DNA from: Candidatus Melainabacteria bacterium
Lineage (GTDB): Bacteria > Cyanobacteriota > Vampirovibrionia > Obscuribacterales > Obscuribacteraceae
DNA length: 60,606 nucleotides
Reading direction: 5' to 3'
Assembly (NCBI GenBank): GCA_003153555.1
Contig: PLZS01000095.1
Coordinates: 1 to 60,606, forward strand
Position numbers and translations under genes: made by a program. The first letter of the stretch is position 1, and the number at the start of each line of letters is the position of its first letter. The notes beneath the pieces are model-generated. The model searched no databases. It was given only the letters and a program-made list of their open reading frames with translations, and was not told the DNA's origin. Of the stretch, positions 18,562 to 27,347 are shown piece by piece.

Positions 18562-19884
18562 TTAGGTGTTTTCTTTTCTGCGATCGATGACGCGAACAGC
18601 TTTGCCTTCGCTGCGTGCGATAGATTTTGGCTTTAAGAGCGTGACCTCGGCCGTCAGTCCTAAGCCATCCTTAAACAGAAACTGGATGCGTTCGGTCAAT
18701 GCTGACAATTCGACATGACCATCATCGAAGGTGCCCCAGCGTCCCAACAATTGCTCAGTAATCTCAACTTGCACTTCGAGCGTGTCTAAAGCTCTTTTTC
18801 GTTCTAGAACTAATTGGTAATTAGGCGCAAGTTCTTCTATTTGAAGCAGCACTTTTTCGATCTCAGAAGGGAAAAGATTGACGCCGCGAATGATTAGCAT
18901 GTCATCCAAGCGCGCTCGAACACGGGCCATGCGTACCATGCTGCGACCACAAGGACAGCGCTCAATGGTCAGCTTTGAGACATCTCCGGTGCGATATCGC
19001 AGCACCGGGATTGCTTCCTTCGTCAAGGTTGTGAAAACTAATTCGCCTTCTTCGCCATAGGGTAAAGACTGGCCTGTCTTTGGGTCAATAATTTCAGGCA
19101 GAAAATGATCTTCCCAGATGTGCAATCCATTTCTGCCTTGAAGGCATTCCATCGACACGCCTGGTCCCATGACTTCGCTCAGTCCGTAAATATCCAGAGC
19201 ATTGATTTTCAACAAACTCTCTATTTGAACGCGAAATTCTTCGGTCCACGGTTCTGCACCGAAGATGCCAATTTCCAGATTGATTGAATCTCGAGGCACT
19301 CCCAACTCTTGCAGAGTAAGAGCAATGTTCAATGCATATGACGGCGTGGAGCATAAAACGCGTGCTTTAAAATCCTGCAAAAGCAATATTTGCTGCTGAG
19401 TTCTGCCACCAGATGCGGGGACAACAGTCGCCCCCAAGTTTTCCGCGCCATAATGCAGACCCAGCCCGCCAGTGAATAATCCGTATCCATAACTGTTGTG
19501 GATGATATCGCCCGGTCTAGCTCCAGCGGCTGCCAACGAACGCGCCACGACTTCCGCCCAAACTTGAATGTCCCCTTTGGTGTAACCGACTACCGTCGGC
19601 TTTCCTTTTGTGCCAGAGGAAGCGTGCAGGCGGCTGACATTGCTGAGAGGCTCTGAGAAGAGACCAAAGGGATAGTTATCGCGTAAGTCAGACTTGCGCG
19701 TAAAAGGAAGGCGGCTCAGGTCGGCCAGCGTCTTAATGGAATCTGGGCGCACGCCTGCGTCATCGAATGCTTTGCGATAAAACGGCACCCGGTCATAGGT
19801 TCGCTGAACCGTTTGAACAAGCCGCGTTAGCTGCAATTGTTCAAGATCAGTTCTAGCCAGGCATTCAAGCTGACTATTCCACAT
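18562..19884 (-). CDS. paaK: Phenylacetate--CoA ligase, PaaK-like
   Basis: Adenylate-forming ligase that activates phenylacetate (or a related aryl acid) to its CoA ester with [21 protein letters not shown] at the N terminus, [15 protein letters not shown] (P-loop-like A3 motif), [31 protein letters not shown] and YRTGDVSKL are classic PaaK blocks, and about 440 residues is normal. The frame can open at GTG 19908 with no ribosome site; ATG 19884 gives the usual MWN start of this family and was chosen. It is second in the operon, 81 nt after the PaaA-like gene. The aryl substrate is inferred from family and neighbours. Confidence 0.9.
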   Translation of the reverse strand: MWNSQLECLARTDLEQLQLTRLVQTVQRTYDRVPFYRKAFDDAGVRPDSIKTLADLSRLPFTRKSDLRDNYPFGLFSEPLSNVSRLHASSGTKGKPTVVGYTKGDIQVWAEVVARSLAAAGARPGDIIHNSYGYGLFTGGLGLHYGAENLGATVVPASGGRTQQQILLLQDFKARVLCSTPSYALNIALTLQELGVPRDSINLEIGIFGAEPWTEEFRVQIESLLKINALDIYGLSEVMGPGVSMECLQGRNGLHIWEDHFLPEIIDPKTGQSLPYGEEGELVFTTLTKEAIPVLRYRTGDVSKLTIERCPCGRSMVRMARVRARLDDMLIIRGVNLFPSEIEKVLLQIEELAPNYQLVLERKRALDTLEVQVEITEQLLGRWGTFDDGHVELSALTERIQFLFKDGLGLTAEVTLLKPKSIARSEGKAVRVIDRRKENT

Positions 19885-19965
19885 GAATACTTCTGACTGT
19901 ATAGCCACAGACGTTTTTACAGTTGGAACGAAGGCACCATAATAGCGCTTTGCTGCTGTTTTATA

Positions 19966-20712
19966 TCACTCGACAACAGTGATTGCAGGAAGGACTAATC
20001 CGTAGCCTGCCAGGAGAGGTTTCATTTCCTCGTACCAGGAAACGCGAACGTCGTGATTGTCGCGCTGTTTCAGCTTGAATTTCTGATATTCCTTATTGCT
20101 TTCAGTGTCGGTTTTGCCGAAGACTTTGTTGACTTTGGGGAACCAGAAATCCAGGGCGCGCTGTATGTCAGGTCGGGTTTTCATGTCAGCTGCAAGCTTT
20201 CGAACCCAAGTTTCACCGTGCTTGACGTGCATCCATTCTTCTTTTTCAATTTGCAGCATCGTGCGGGACCAAGGACCCCAACTGCACTCGACCGCATCTC
20301 TCAATTGATGCCCGGCGGCTCTGTCCATCAGGAAATTGAACATGACCAAGTCTTCCCAAGTTTTGATGGGCTCGTAAAAAACTTGCATGCGATGCTTCAT
20401 TTTGTCTTCATTAATCAACTTGTAAACGTCGACTCCAAGTCGTTCGAGAAGGTCATACATGGCCTTACCGTGGCGAACTTCGTCTTTGACTATGTTTGCC
20501 ATGGCGAGCTTCTCAGCCATAGTTGGAGCGCCTTCAATCCATGGCACATAACCGTAAGCACCCGATAATTCAGAGTCAGCTTGCGCGATCATCAACGTCA
20601 AAAGATGTTCTTTATACTCTTGTGTAATCTCATCAGGGGACTCAAGCTTCTCGCCGCTGACGATTTTTTTCATCATCGCTTCATGTTTAGCCTTTTCATC
20701 CATCACAAGCAT
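19966..20712 (-). CDS. paaA: PaaA-like phenylacetyl-CoA epoxidase subunit (solo, short)
   Basis: Ferritin-like di-iron oxygenase of the phenylacetic acid catabolic family. Metal motifs: ADSELSGAYGY (first Glu), KDEVRHGK (ExxH) and EKEEWMHVKHG (second ExxH), plus the characteristic MKHRMQVFYEPIKTWED and GHQLRDAVECSWGP blocks. In classical systems PaaA epoxidises the ring of phenylacetyl-CoA in a complex with PaaB, PaaC, PaaD and reductase PaaE. None of those is in the window, and this protein (248 residues) ends about 50 residues earlier than E. coli PaaA. AAGGAG lies 7 nt before ATG 20712. It leads the operon and is divergent from the CPBP gene. Confidence 0.85.
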   Translation of the reverse strand: MLVMDEKAKHEAMMKKIVSGEKLESPDEITQEYKEHLLTLMIAQADSELSGAYGYVPWIEGAPTMAEKLAMANIVKDEVRHGKAMYDLLERLGVDVYKLINEDKMKHRMQVFYEPIKTWEDLVMFNFLMDRAAGHQLRDAVECSWGPWSRTMLQIEKEEWMHVKHGETWVRKLAADMKTRPDIQRALDFWFPKVNKVFGKTDTESNKEYQKFKLKQRDNHDVRVSWYEEMKPLLAGYGLVLPAITVVE

Positions 20713-20895
20713 GGTTCGTCTCCTTACGAGGCTGCGCCTCTAGTCTGCTGCTAATCCAGTCGCTGATTCCGTGGTCACGAACTCGTTACGCAAGGTCTAA
20801 CACGTACGTAAGAGAAGCCTGAAAGTTGTTGCATTCAATATATCATGAGGGATATCCCAAATTACGCTTGATATAGTGAGCTTGCGCTTCAACCA
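20713..20895. promoter_or_regulatory. divergent control region of the paa-like operon
   Basis: 183 nt between divergent starts. It contains TTACG (about 20786-20790) facing CGTAA (about 20806-20810) around an ACGTACGT palindrome, and the perfect palindrome GGGATATCCC (20849-20858). TTGATATAGT before 20880 could be a -10-like element for the plus-strand gene. A regulator gene is not adjacent. Functional assignment is tentative. Confidence 0.35.
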
Positions 20896-23800
20896 ATGGC
20901 CGCTGAGCAATCCGAAACGCACGAGTCAGGGGGCGGCCCAACCCTAACCCCAATAGCGAGCCACCTGCCCTGGTGGTTGGTTTTTGCGGCAATGGTCGGG
21001 CTGCTTATTTTTCTGGGCAAAGACGAGGCTGTCTTTCCCAATGCTTCTCTTGACCTGAAAATGCCGCGGGCTGAAATCATTCAGCGCACCGCCGCATGGT
21101 CGAAGAAGTTGGGTTACGACCCGAATGGCAGCATCAAATCAACCACATTTTCTTGGGATGCGAACGCCAAAACTTTCCTTGAATTTGAGCTTGGCGCCGA
21201 GGCTGCTAATCAAGTCATGAAGGGCGATGTGCCCATTTGGTACTGGCGCACAAGGTTTTGCCGCGAGTCGCAGCCAGAAGAGATGCGCGTATGCGTTACG
21301 CCGGACGGGCGGTTGCTCGCTTTTATCTGGTATTTGCAAAATGATTTGTCGGTTCCCAGTGTTAGCCACGCTCAGGCTGAGAAGATTGCGCAGCAGTTTT
21401 GCACGGAATCAGCCGCGCTTCCGTTGAGCGATTACGTGCTGGTCAATGATGCCACCGAAACTTTGGCTGCGCGCACCGATCACGCATTCACCTGGGAGCA
21501 GAAATCAACGGATATTAGAGGTGCTAAACAGCGCATCTCAGTGCGCGTTTCGGGCAACGTAGTTTCCCGTTTTAATCACTATCTCAAAGTGCCTGAGGCC
21601 TGGGAAAATAAGTTCAAAATGATTCGTAGTTACAACGCGCTTTTGTCCCAAATAGCGCGGGTGTTTTATTATCTGCTCAACGCAGCAGCAGTGTTTTTCT
21701 TTTTCAGAGCCGTCGCCACTCATAATATCAAGTGGAAACTAGTTCTCACTATTGGTGCGGTTTTTGCCGTGGGACTGGTGCTCGAAAATTGCAACAACGC
21801 TGCTCGGATCTTTGAAAGTTACTCCACTAACCAGACGGTGCAGGCTTATCTCACTAACTACTACATTGATGTGGCCATTAACGCCCTGCGGGTGCTCGTG
21901 CTCAGCGCTTGTTTCTTGGCCGCTGCGGAAACCTTTTACCGTGTTCACTATGGAGATAAAATCGCAGTCGAGAATTATTTCCGCATCAAGGGTCTGTCGA
22001 CGAATCAACTGAAAGTCGGTTTGTGGGTGGGTTTTTGCGGCTGCGGAATTGCCCTTGGCTGGGTTGTTTTGTTTTACCTTGTGGGCGAACGTGTCGGAGT
22101 TTGGTGCCCGCTTGGTATTACCAACTATGAGGTTCTTAGCAGCGCTTTTCCCTTCTTCTCTGCGATTTGTTTAGGTGTTCAAGCGTCAATTTCCGAAGAA
22201 GTGCTCTATCGGTTATTTGCTCTTTCGTTAGCTCGTATGGTTGTGAAAAATTTCTGGTTGGCCAATTTGCTGCAAGCTGCTGCTTGGGGTTTCATGCACA
22301 GCACATATCCGCAGCAGCCGGCTTACGCTCGTGGAATTGAATTGACATGTTCGGGCTTGGTCTTCGGTTGGATCATGAATCGGTTTGGCTTGCTACCTTG
22401 CATTGCTGCTCACTACTTGTTGGACGCATTCCTCGATTCGCAAGCCTTGCTTCGTTCGACTGTGCCTGCATTGCAACTGAGCGCATTCCTGCCGATAATC
22501 CCACTTTTAGCAGCGGCAGTGCTCTCGTCTATTCTTACTCGACGTAAATTGGTATCAGATTCACAGGCTATTAATCAATCAATTCCCAGTCCGGTTCATC
22601 CAGAGCACTCCCCGGCTGTTGATGTGCCACCATTTCAATATCGACCTCTTTCGAGAATGAAGCTTCTGGTGCTTGTATGTGTTATCGCAGTCGCTGTGCC
22701 GTTGGGGCTTTATTTGCGCTCAGCTCCTGCGGTCGGTGACGGATTTCATTTGCAGATCAATCGAGAGCAGGCATTGGCAAAAGCACGCCAGATCATGGAA
22801 AAACATGGTGTTTCCGCAGAGAATTATATGTATTGCGCTTGGCTTGACGACCAGATTTCTACGCTTGAAATGCAATATGTATATGAAAAGGCCGGCTTGC
22901 AACGCGTTCTTGAGTTGGCACCACTAACTCAGACAGGCCTGATGTGGAGAGTGCGGTTTTTCAAGCCGCAACAAGTCGATGAGTACGAAGTGCAGATGGA
23001 CGGCAGCGGCTCAGAAGTGTCTTTTGACATTACTAAGTCTGACGAAGATGCCAGTCCACATGTATCCGAACTCGATGCCAAAAAAATAGTGGAACAATAC
23101 ATTAGTTCAGTCAATCCGCGTGTGAATGATCGCCAGTTTGTCAACGTATCAGAAGATCTGAAACCGGCTAGATTGGACTATACGTTTTCTTTCAAGGTAC
23201 CAAACTTTAAGGTCGGTGACGCCGATTACAAATTGAGTACCGCACTTATGGGCAATGAAGTTTCCAGTTTTGGACAGGGATGGTTGTTGCCAGACAAGTG
23301 GAAGTGGGAGCGTAATAAGAAAACTGAACGCGACGAAATCGCCCGCCAGGTGAAAACCGGATCAACTGTCCTCATAGCAATTGCGGTTTTGTGGTGGGCA
23401 TTTGGTTTGTTACGTACGGGCACTGTTCGATGGCGCGTTTCGGCATTGCTGGCGATACCGGTGGCGTTGCTTATGCTAGTCATAGAAATCAACGATTTAC
23501 CCATGCTCTACAGGTCTTACATGACCATAAAACCGCTCTCTACTTTTGCCGCTGAGCAGTTGCTTAGTTCGCTCACTAGTGTGATGAGCAAATTTGTTGA
23601 AGTAGCCTTTGGCGGTGCGTTTGCGCTGGCAGTGTTCCGCATGTTGTTTCCAGACATCAGCATTGTATCTATTCTGCGAACAACTGTTAGACCAGCCGAC
23701 GAAGATAAGACCGCCCAGAGGAATATTTGGTTGGACGCTATTGCTGCTGCCTATGCGCTGGTTGTTTGTGACTGGTTGATCGATTGTCTTGGTTACTCGC

Positions 23801-24312
23801 TCCAAGCTCATCTTTCACCGGCAGTCCCGCTTAAGTACTTAACCAATGTTTGCAGTAATGCAAACATGTATTGTGGTGCTGTGGATTATTTCATCAACGC
23901 CTTTCTTAAAGGATTGAATGATCTACTTTTGCTTGGAGTTGTTGTTGGAGTTTACGCAAAATACATCGGGAAACGCTGGCTCTTTTTTGTGATTGCAGCA
24001 CTGCAAAGCGTAATCGTGAATAGTGACCAAAGATATTGGCAAGACTTCGCAGTGCTGTCAGTGACTGGATTTTTGAGTTCATCTCTGTACTGGACGTTTG
24101 TAATATTTTTCGCTCGCAGAAATATTCTGGCCTATTTCTTGGCTGGATTTGTTGCACTATTATTTCGAAAACTACCTTCGCTGGTCGAACATGCTTTGCC
24201 CTGCTACACCTGGGATGTGGTATCGGTAGTGGTGTTACTGCTGCTGCCGGTGGGATACTTGATCTGGTTGCTGGTTACGCCCAAAAAGACTGCGAAAGAC
24301 GGTATTGACTAA
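20896..24312 (+). CDS. Giant membrane protein with CPBP intramembrane protease domain and duplicated architecture
   Basis: 1138 residues. Order: one membrane helix (about 25-42), an extracytoplasmic PepSY-like alpha-beta region (about 55-235), membrane helices, then a CPBP (Abi/Rce1-type) glutamic protease core. Its motifs are ISEEVLYR (EE about 434-435), WGFMH (His about 468) and HYLLD (His about 506). Then comes another single helix (about 590-610), a second PepSY-like region (about 615-810, starting LQINREQALAKARQIMEKHG) and about ten further membrane helices without protease motifs. The second half thus repeats the first, with the catalytic motifs lost. CPBP proteins process membrane proteins or mature peptides; the substrate is unknown. 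It is a single gene with its own upstream region. Confidence 0.78.
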   Translation: MAAEQSETHESGGGPTLTPIASHLPWWLVFAAMVGLLIFLGKDEAVFPNASLDLKMPRAEIIQRTAAWSKKLGYDPNGSIKSTTFSWDANAKTFLEFELGAEAANQVMKGDVPIWYWRTRFCRESQPEEMRVCVTPDGRLLAFIWYLQNDLSVPSVSHAQAEKIAQQFCTESAALPLSDYVLVNDATETLAARTDHAFTWEQKSTDIRGAKQRISVRVSGNVVSRFNHYLKVPEAWENKFKMIRSYNALLSQIARVFYYLLNAAAVFFFFRAVATHNIKWKLVLTIGAVFAVGLVLENCNNAARIFESYSTNQTVQAYLTNYYIDVAINALRVLVLSACFLAAAETFYRVHYGDKIAVENYFRIKGLSTNQLKVGLWVGFCGCGIALGWVVLFYLVGERVGVWCPLGITNYEVLSSAFPFFSAICLGVQASISEEVLYRLFALSLARMVVKNFWLANLLQAAAWGFMHSTYPQQPAYARGIELTCSGLVFGWIMNRFGLLPCIAAHYLLDAFLDSQALLRSTVPALQLSAFLPIIPLLAAAVLSSILTRRKLVSDSQAINQSIPSPVHPEHSPAVDVPPFQYRPLSRMKLLVLVCVIAVAVPLGLYLRSAPAVGDGFHLQINREQALAKARQIMEKHGVSAENYMYCAWLDDQISTLEMQYVYEKAGLQRVLELAPLTQTGLMWRVRFFKPQQVDEYEVQMDGSGSEVSFDITKSDEDASPHVSELDAKKIVEQYISSVNPRVNDRQFVNVSEDLKPARLDYTFSFKVPNFKVGDADYKLSTALMGNEVSSFGQGWLLPDKWKWERNKKTERDEIARQVKTGSTVLIAIAVLWWAFGLLRTGTVRWRVSALLAIPVALLMLVIEINDLPMLYRSYMTIKPLSTFAAEQLLSSLTSVMSKFVEVAFGGAFALAVFRMLFPDISIVSILRTTVRPADEDKTAQRNIWLDAIAAAYALVVCDWLIDCLGYSLQAHLSPAVPLKYLTNVCSNANMYCGAVDYFINAFLKGLNDLLLLGVVVGVYAKYIGKRWLFFVIAALQSVIVNSDQRYWQDFAVLSVTGFLSSSLYWTFVIFFARRNILAYFLAGFVALLFRKLPSLVEHALPCYTWDVVSVVVLLLLPVGYLIWLLVTPKKTAKDGID

Positions 24313-24313
24313 A

Positions 24314-24372
24314 CTTAGGCGCTGTCAATGGTGCCTAAGGTTAGATGCCGGCAGGATGCCGGCGCTCCCAGG
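24314..24372 (+). repeat. hairpin plus GCGCTCC-tagged repeat
   Basis: First a stem of CTTAGGCGC (24314-24322) with GTGCCTAAG (24331-24339; one wobble). Then the repeat hairpin GCCGGCA-GGA-TGCCGGC (24347-24363) followed by GCTCCCAGG. It lies in the convergent gap after the CPBP gene and may also act as a transcript end. Confidence 0.8.
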
Positions 24373-24402
24373 TTAGGTTTAGGCGCTCTTAGGTTAGTGG
24401 AA

Positions 24403-25488
24403 TTATTGGGATTTGGCAGGGAGAAAATCTGCAATAACAATTTGTGGACGGCATAGAAACCGCATACGAGGGGCAAAGTGCCTTTCCATGCCGACCCCGC
24501 GTGAGAGGATTAGCGTCGTACCCGGATGGATTTCTTTCACACATCCTTGCGCCCATTCTTTTGGTGCACGACATAGTGTCACCGGCGGTCCGTAAAAAGG
24601 AAGTTGCACTTGTCCACCATGCGTGTGACCAGCTGCAAGCAAGTCGGCATCAGCATTTCCGAGAGCATAATCTGGACCGTGTCCGATTGCGATGTGAAAT
24701 TTATCGGTGTGCGGTAGTTTATAAACCGGGTCGAATGAATCGCGCAGCGTAAGCCCAGTAACCACAAAATCGTCGCGTTCAACTGTCTCGCTTGTGGGGA
24801 AGCACTTTACCGGCAGACCCGCGAAAATGCGTGGCCAATTTTCGTCTTCGATATTGCCGCAGACTGCATATACGCCCAGTGGTGCGTCTAGCTTTACCTC
24901 TTTGAAAAGTTGGTTCAATCGAGTCTTTTCTCTTTCGTAAACCGTAGGACCGCGGCTGCCATCGGATTGAACGTAGTCACCAGGCATGAGAATGACGTCT
25001 GGCTTTTCAGCCAGCATTTTTTGCAAAGCAGACTTCTCGTAGTCTGAAACATGGTCTGTTTGCAAATCTGACAACACTGCGATGCGCATAGGGCGCTTGA
25101 TCTTGGCTGAGGTGATTTGAACGTGATTGATTTCCAACATTTTCGGTTCGACTAGAAATGCATCGATGCCAATTGCAGCTATAAGCAAACACATGAAGAC
25201 AAAATAGCCGGTGAGAAACTTGAAGGTGCGTGCTGCAAAAGCGGCGAATATAGCGAACAAGAGAAAGCCACATGGAAACGCACCAATCGCCAGAAGGCGA
25301 ATGAAATCGAAGCCATCGCCTTTGAATAGGAAAGCTGTGGCGATTGCAGTGGCTCCATAAACCAGGCAGGCGACGGTGTAACTGTGGACATTGTCATGTT
25401 TTCGTTTGAGAAAAACGCAAATCAGTCCCAGCAGCCCCAGCACGACAGCAAGATACGGAATCGTCGATGGAATGTAGAGCTGGAACAT
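24403..25488 (-). CDS. Membrane metallophosphoesterase with altered metal ligands
   Basis: 361 residues: four N-terminal membrane helices (about 5-115), then a calcineurin-like phosphoesterase domain (about 130-350). The blocks are recognisable: IAVLSDLQTDH, LMPGDYVQS, VCGNIEDENW, IAIGHGPD and AAGHTHGGQ. Compared with the YaeI-type family, the first DLH is DLQ and GNHD/E is GNIE, so two histidine ligands appear replaced, while the C-terminal GHTHG is intact. It may be catalytically changed or use a different metal. Phosphatase activity on a lipid or nucleotide is the family expectation. It is convergent with the CPBP gene. Confidence 0.78.
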   Translation of the reverse strand: MFQLYIPSTIPYLAVVLGLLGLICVFLKRKHDNVHSYTVACLVYGATAIATAFLFKGDGFDFIRLLAIGAFPCGFLLFAIFAAFAARTFKFLTGYFVFMCLLIAAIGIDAFLVEPKMLEINHVQITSAKIKRPMRIAVLSDLQTDHVSDYEKSALQKMLAEKPDVILMPGDYVQSDGSRGPTVYEREKTRLNQLFKEVKLDAPLGVYAVCGNIEDENWPRIFAGLPVKCFPTSETVERDDFVVTGLTLRDSFDPVYKLPHTDKFHIAIGHGPDYALGNADADLLAAGHTHGGQVQLPFYGPPVTLCRAPKEWAQGCVKEIHPGTTLILSRGVGMERHFAPRMRFLCRPQIVIADFLPAKSQ

Positions 25489-25641
25489 TATTGTGAAGAT
25501 TGGAGGAAATTCATATGATGCCGGATTCGTCTACTGGCGGGCGCCAGTGGTTCTTTTAAATAGTTTATCTCTATCGACTCCGGCTGCGCTCGTTCGAGCG
25601 TCTATTTAACGTAATATGTTCTCTCTTGGCATGTGCGCGAA

Positions 25642-26874
25642 ATGAATCCAGCTCAGGCAATACGTCGACAATCCCCACTGTGCTCAAAATTTATTTGGGC
25701 TGCAGTGCTTTTATTGCTCGTCGACATAGCTATTCTGCTGGTCAATCCGTTCGGTAAAGTGAATCCGACCACTCTGCCATCTCCGCACTCGTGGGAATGG
25801 TGGCGAACTCAATCGTATTTGGCTGCACCGACAGCACCGGATGTGGTGCTACTTGGTTCATCGCTGGTGATGATACCAACGCCAATGCTTGACGCCGATT
25901 ATACCAATAAACCGTTTGACTGCGTTCATCATGACCACAGCTTATACATGCAAGACAAATTGGGAGCATTGCTTGGTTCTAAGCAGCTATCCTGCATCAA
26001 CTTCGGTCTGCCCGGAGGGATGATTTCTGACGATTACATGGTGGCAAGGTATTTATTCACTGCGGAAAAGAAACCTAAAGTCGTGGTGCTGGGAATAACG
26101 CTGCGTGATTTCATTGAGCATCATGTTCAGTATCCTGCCACTAGTCATCCTTTCAAGTATTTCCAACAGTTCATGGATGTGGATGATATTGTCGATTTAG
26201 CCATGCCTCAAGTTTGGCAGCGCGCTGACTATCTCTGGGGAAGGAATTTCGTACTGTGGGGCAAGCGTCTCCAAATGCAGGCGTCTGCCGACCAACTCGG
26301 TAAGCAGGCGATTGCACCTTTGCAAAGTCCACAAATAGCAGTTAATCCTGTCACTGACGCAGAGCGAAATAAGACTCTGGCCGCCAAGCTGAAGGCAATT
26401 GCTGAGGAAGGCGAATTCATGATGGAGCCGCACAAACTCACCTTGTTCGAGGACAATACAAACGAATATCGTTCGCGATTCCAAGGTGATAAGCGAGAAT
26501 TGTTTACTGCTGAAGCCGCTTTTTTGGAAAAACTGTTGAAGCTCCTGCGTGAGCAAAACATCGAAGTTTTAGTTACAAACATGCCTCTTATGCCAGCAAA
26601 CCTGGCTGTGATGCCGCCTGGAATGTACGCCCGGTATTTGGCGACGGCGAAAAATTTCGCTGCTGAGAATGATTGCAAATTCTTGGACCTCAACGATTCG
26701 AGTAAATTTGTGATCAGTGATTTCAGAGATACGGCCCACATGAATGGCAACGGTGGCAAGAAGTTTATTGACTCTGTGGATGAGGCAATCGCTGAAGACT
26801 CTAAATTGCGTGTGGCAATCACTGCAAGCGGTCATGAGCCAGCCCTGGCCGGTCGCGGCACAGTGATCCGTTAA
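25642..26874 (+). CDS. SGNH/AlgX-like membrane-anchored protein
   Basis: About 410 residues. One N-terminal membrane helix (FIWAAVLLLLVDIAILL), then a periplasmic alpha-beta domain with PDVVLLGSSLVM (GSS, the SGNH block I, Ser about 73-74), VVVLGITLRDF, and near the C terminus DTAHMNGNGGKKF, where the Asp-x-x-His pair of block V would sit. Such proteins include DUF1574-type and alginate-acetylation-like hydrolases that act on cell-surface polysaccharide. The substrate is unknown. GTG 25633 opens the frame; ATG 25642 is the more usual codon, and no clear ribosome site separates them. A small DUF2293-like gene follows 23 nt later. Confidence 0.68.
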   Translation: MNPAQAIRRQSPLCSKFIWAAVLLLLVDIAILLVNPFGKVNPTTLPSPHSWEWWRTQSYLAAPTAPDVVLLGSSLVMIPTPMLDADYTNKPFDCVHHDHSLYMQDKLGALLGSKQLSCINFGLPGGMISDDYMVARYLFTAEKKPKVVVLGITLRDFIEHHVQYPATSHPFKYFQQFMDVDDIVDLAMPQVWQRADYLWGRNFVLWGKRLQMQASADQLGKQAIAPLQSPQIAVNPVTDAERNKTLAAKLKAIAEEGEFMMEPHKLTLFEDNTNEYRSRFQGDKRELFTAEAAFLEKLLKLLREQNIEVLVTNMPLMPANLAVMPPGMYARYLATAKNFAAENDCKFLDLNDSSKFVISDFRDTAHMNGNGGKKFIDSVDEAIAEDSKLRVAITASGHEPALAGRGTVIR

Positions 26875-26897
26875 CAGCAGAAGCATCGGTAATACAC

Positions 26898-27260
26898 ATG
26901 GCGGATGATGAACACGCGAATACCGAAAATAAGAAAACCGAAAAGAAGAATACTGTTTTTGCCCTCAGTCGCGCCTCCAGGTGCCATGCCTGTGACAAGA
27001 AATTGGTGCGCGGCGATATCGTCAAACTTGAGAATTCTAAGGATGACACGGAGGCGCTGTGCCGTTCCTGCGCGCAGCTAGATGCTTACCAATTGGTGGG
27101 CAAAGGCAGTGCTAAAATTACAAGATTGGCAACGAAGTATTCAAAAGTCACCTATGTTGTCTTGCAGTGGTCCGATACCTGGAAGTGTTACGAGCGCGTT
27201 GGCATACTTGCTGAGCCGCAAGCAGTGCATCAAGCTGAAAAAGAATCAGGCAAAGCATGA
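26898..27260 (+). CDS. Small zinc-binding protein resembling the N-terminal part of DUF2293 proteins
   Basis: 120 residues. After a charged tail comes CHACDKKLVRGD, then LCRSCAQLDAYQL: two CxxC pairs forming a zinc knuckle. It is followed by GKGSAKITRLATKYSKVTY, VVLQWSDTWKCYERVG and ILAEPQAVHQAE. This order matches the segment found before the DUF2293 domain in other bacteria (zinc ribbon, then LTRRA-like and KRYERQGILVEP-like blocks). The function is unknown; nucleic-acid binding has been suggested for the wider group. It is probably co-transcribed with the SGNH-like gene, 23 nt away. Confidence 0.7.
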   Translation: MADDEHANTENKKTEKKNTVFALSRASRCHACDKKLVRGDIVKLENSKDDTEALCRSCAQLDAYQLVGKGSAKITRLATKYSKVTYVVLQWSDTWKCYERVGILAEPQAVHQAEKESGKA

Positions 27261-27297
27261 GTCAAGCAAACCATGAGTAATCGAAAGCATTAATAGC

Positions 27298-27318
27298 TGA
27301 TTGTTGAATCAACAATCA
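27298..27318. terminator. AT-rich palindrome between convergent genes
   Basis: TGATTGTTGA (27298-27307), one A, and its exact reverse complement (27309-27318). It lies between two convergent stops. It has no T run, so a terminator role is uncertain; a protein site is the alternative. Confidence 0.45.
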
Positions 27319-27347
27319 CTATCGGTAGTGCCTCTGCATGGAGTCAC

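Noticed and set aside
26229..26822. 197-residue minus-strand reading frame
   Set aside because: It is antisense to the SGNH-like gene, has no ribosome site and shows Arg/Ser-rich chance composition.
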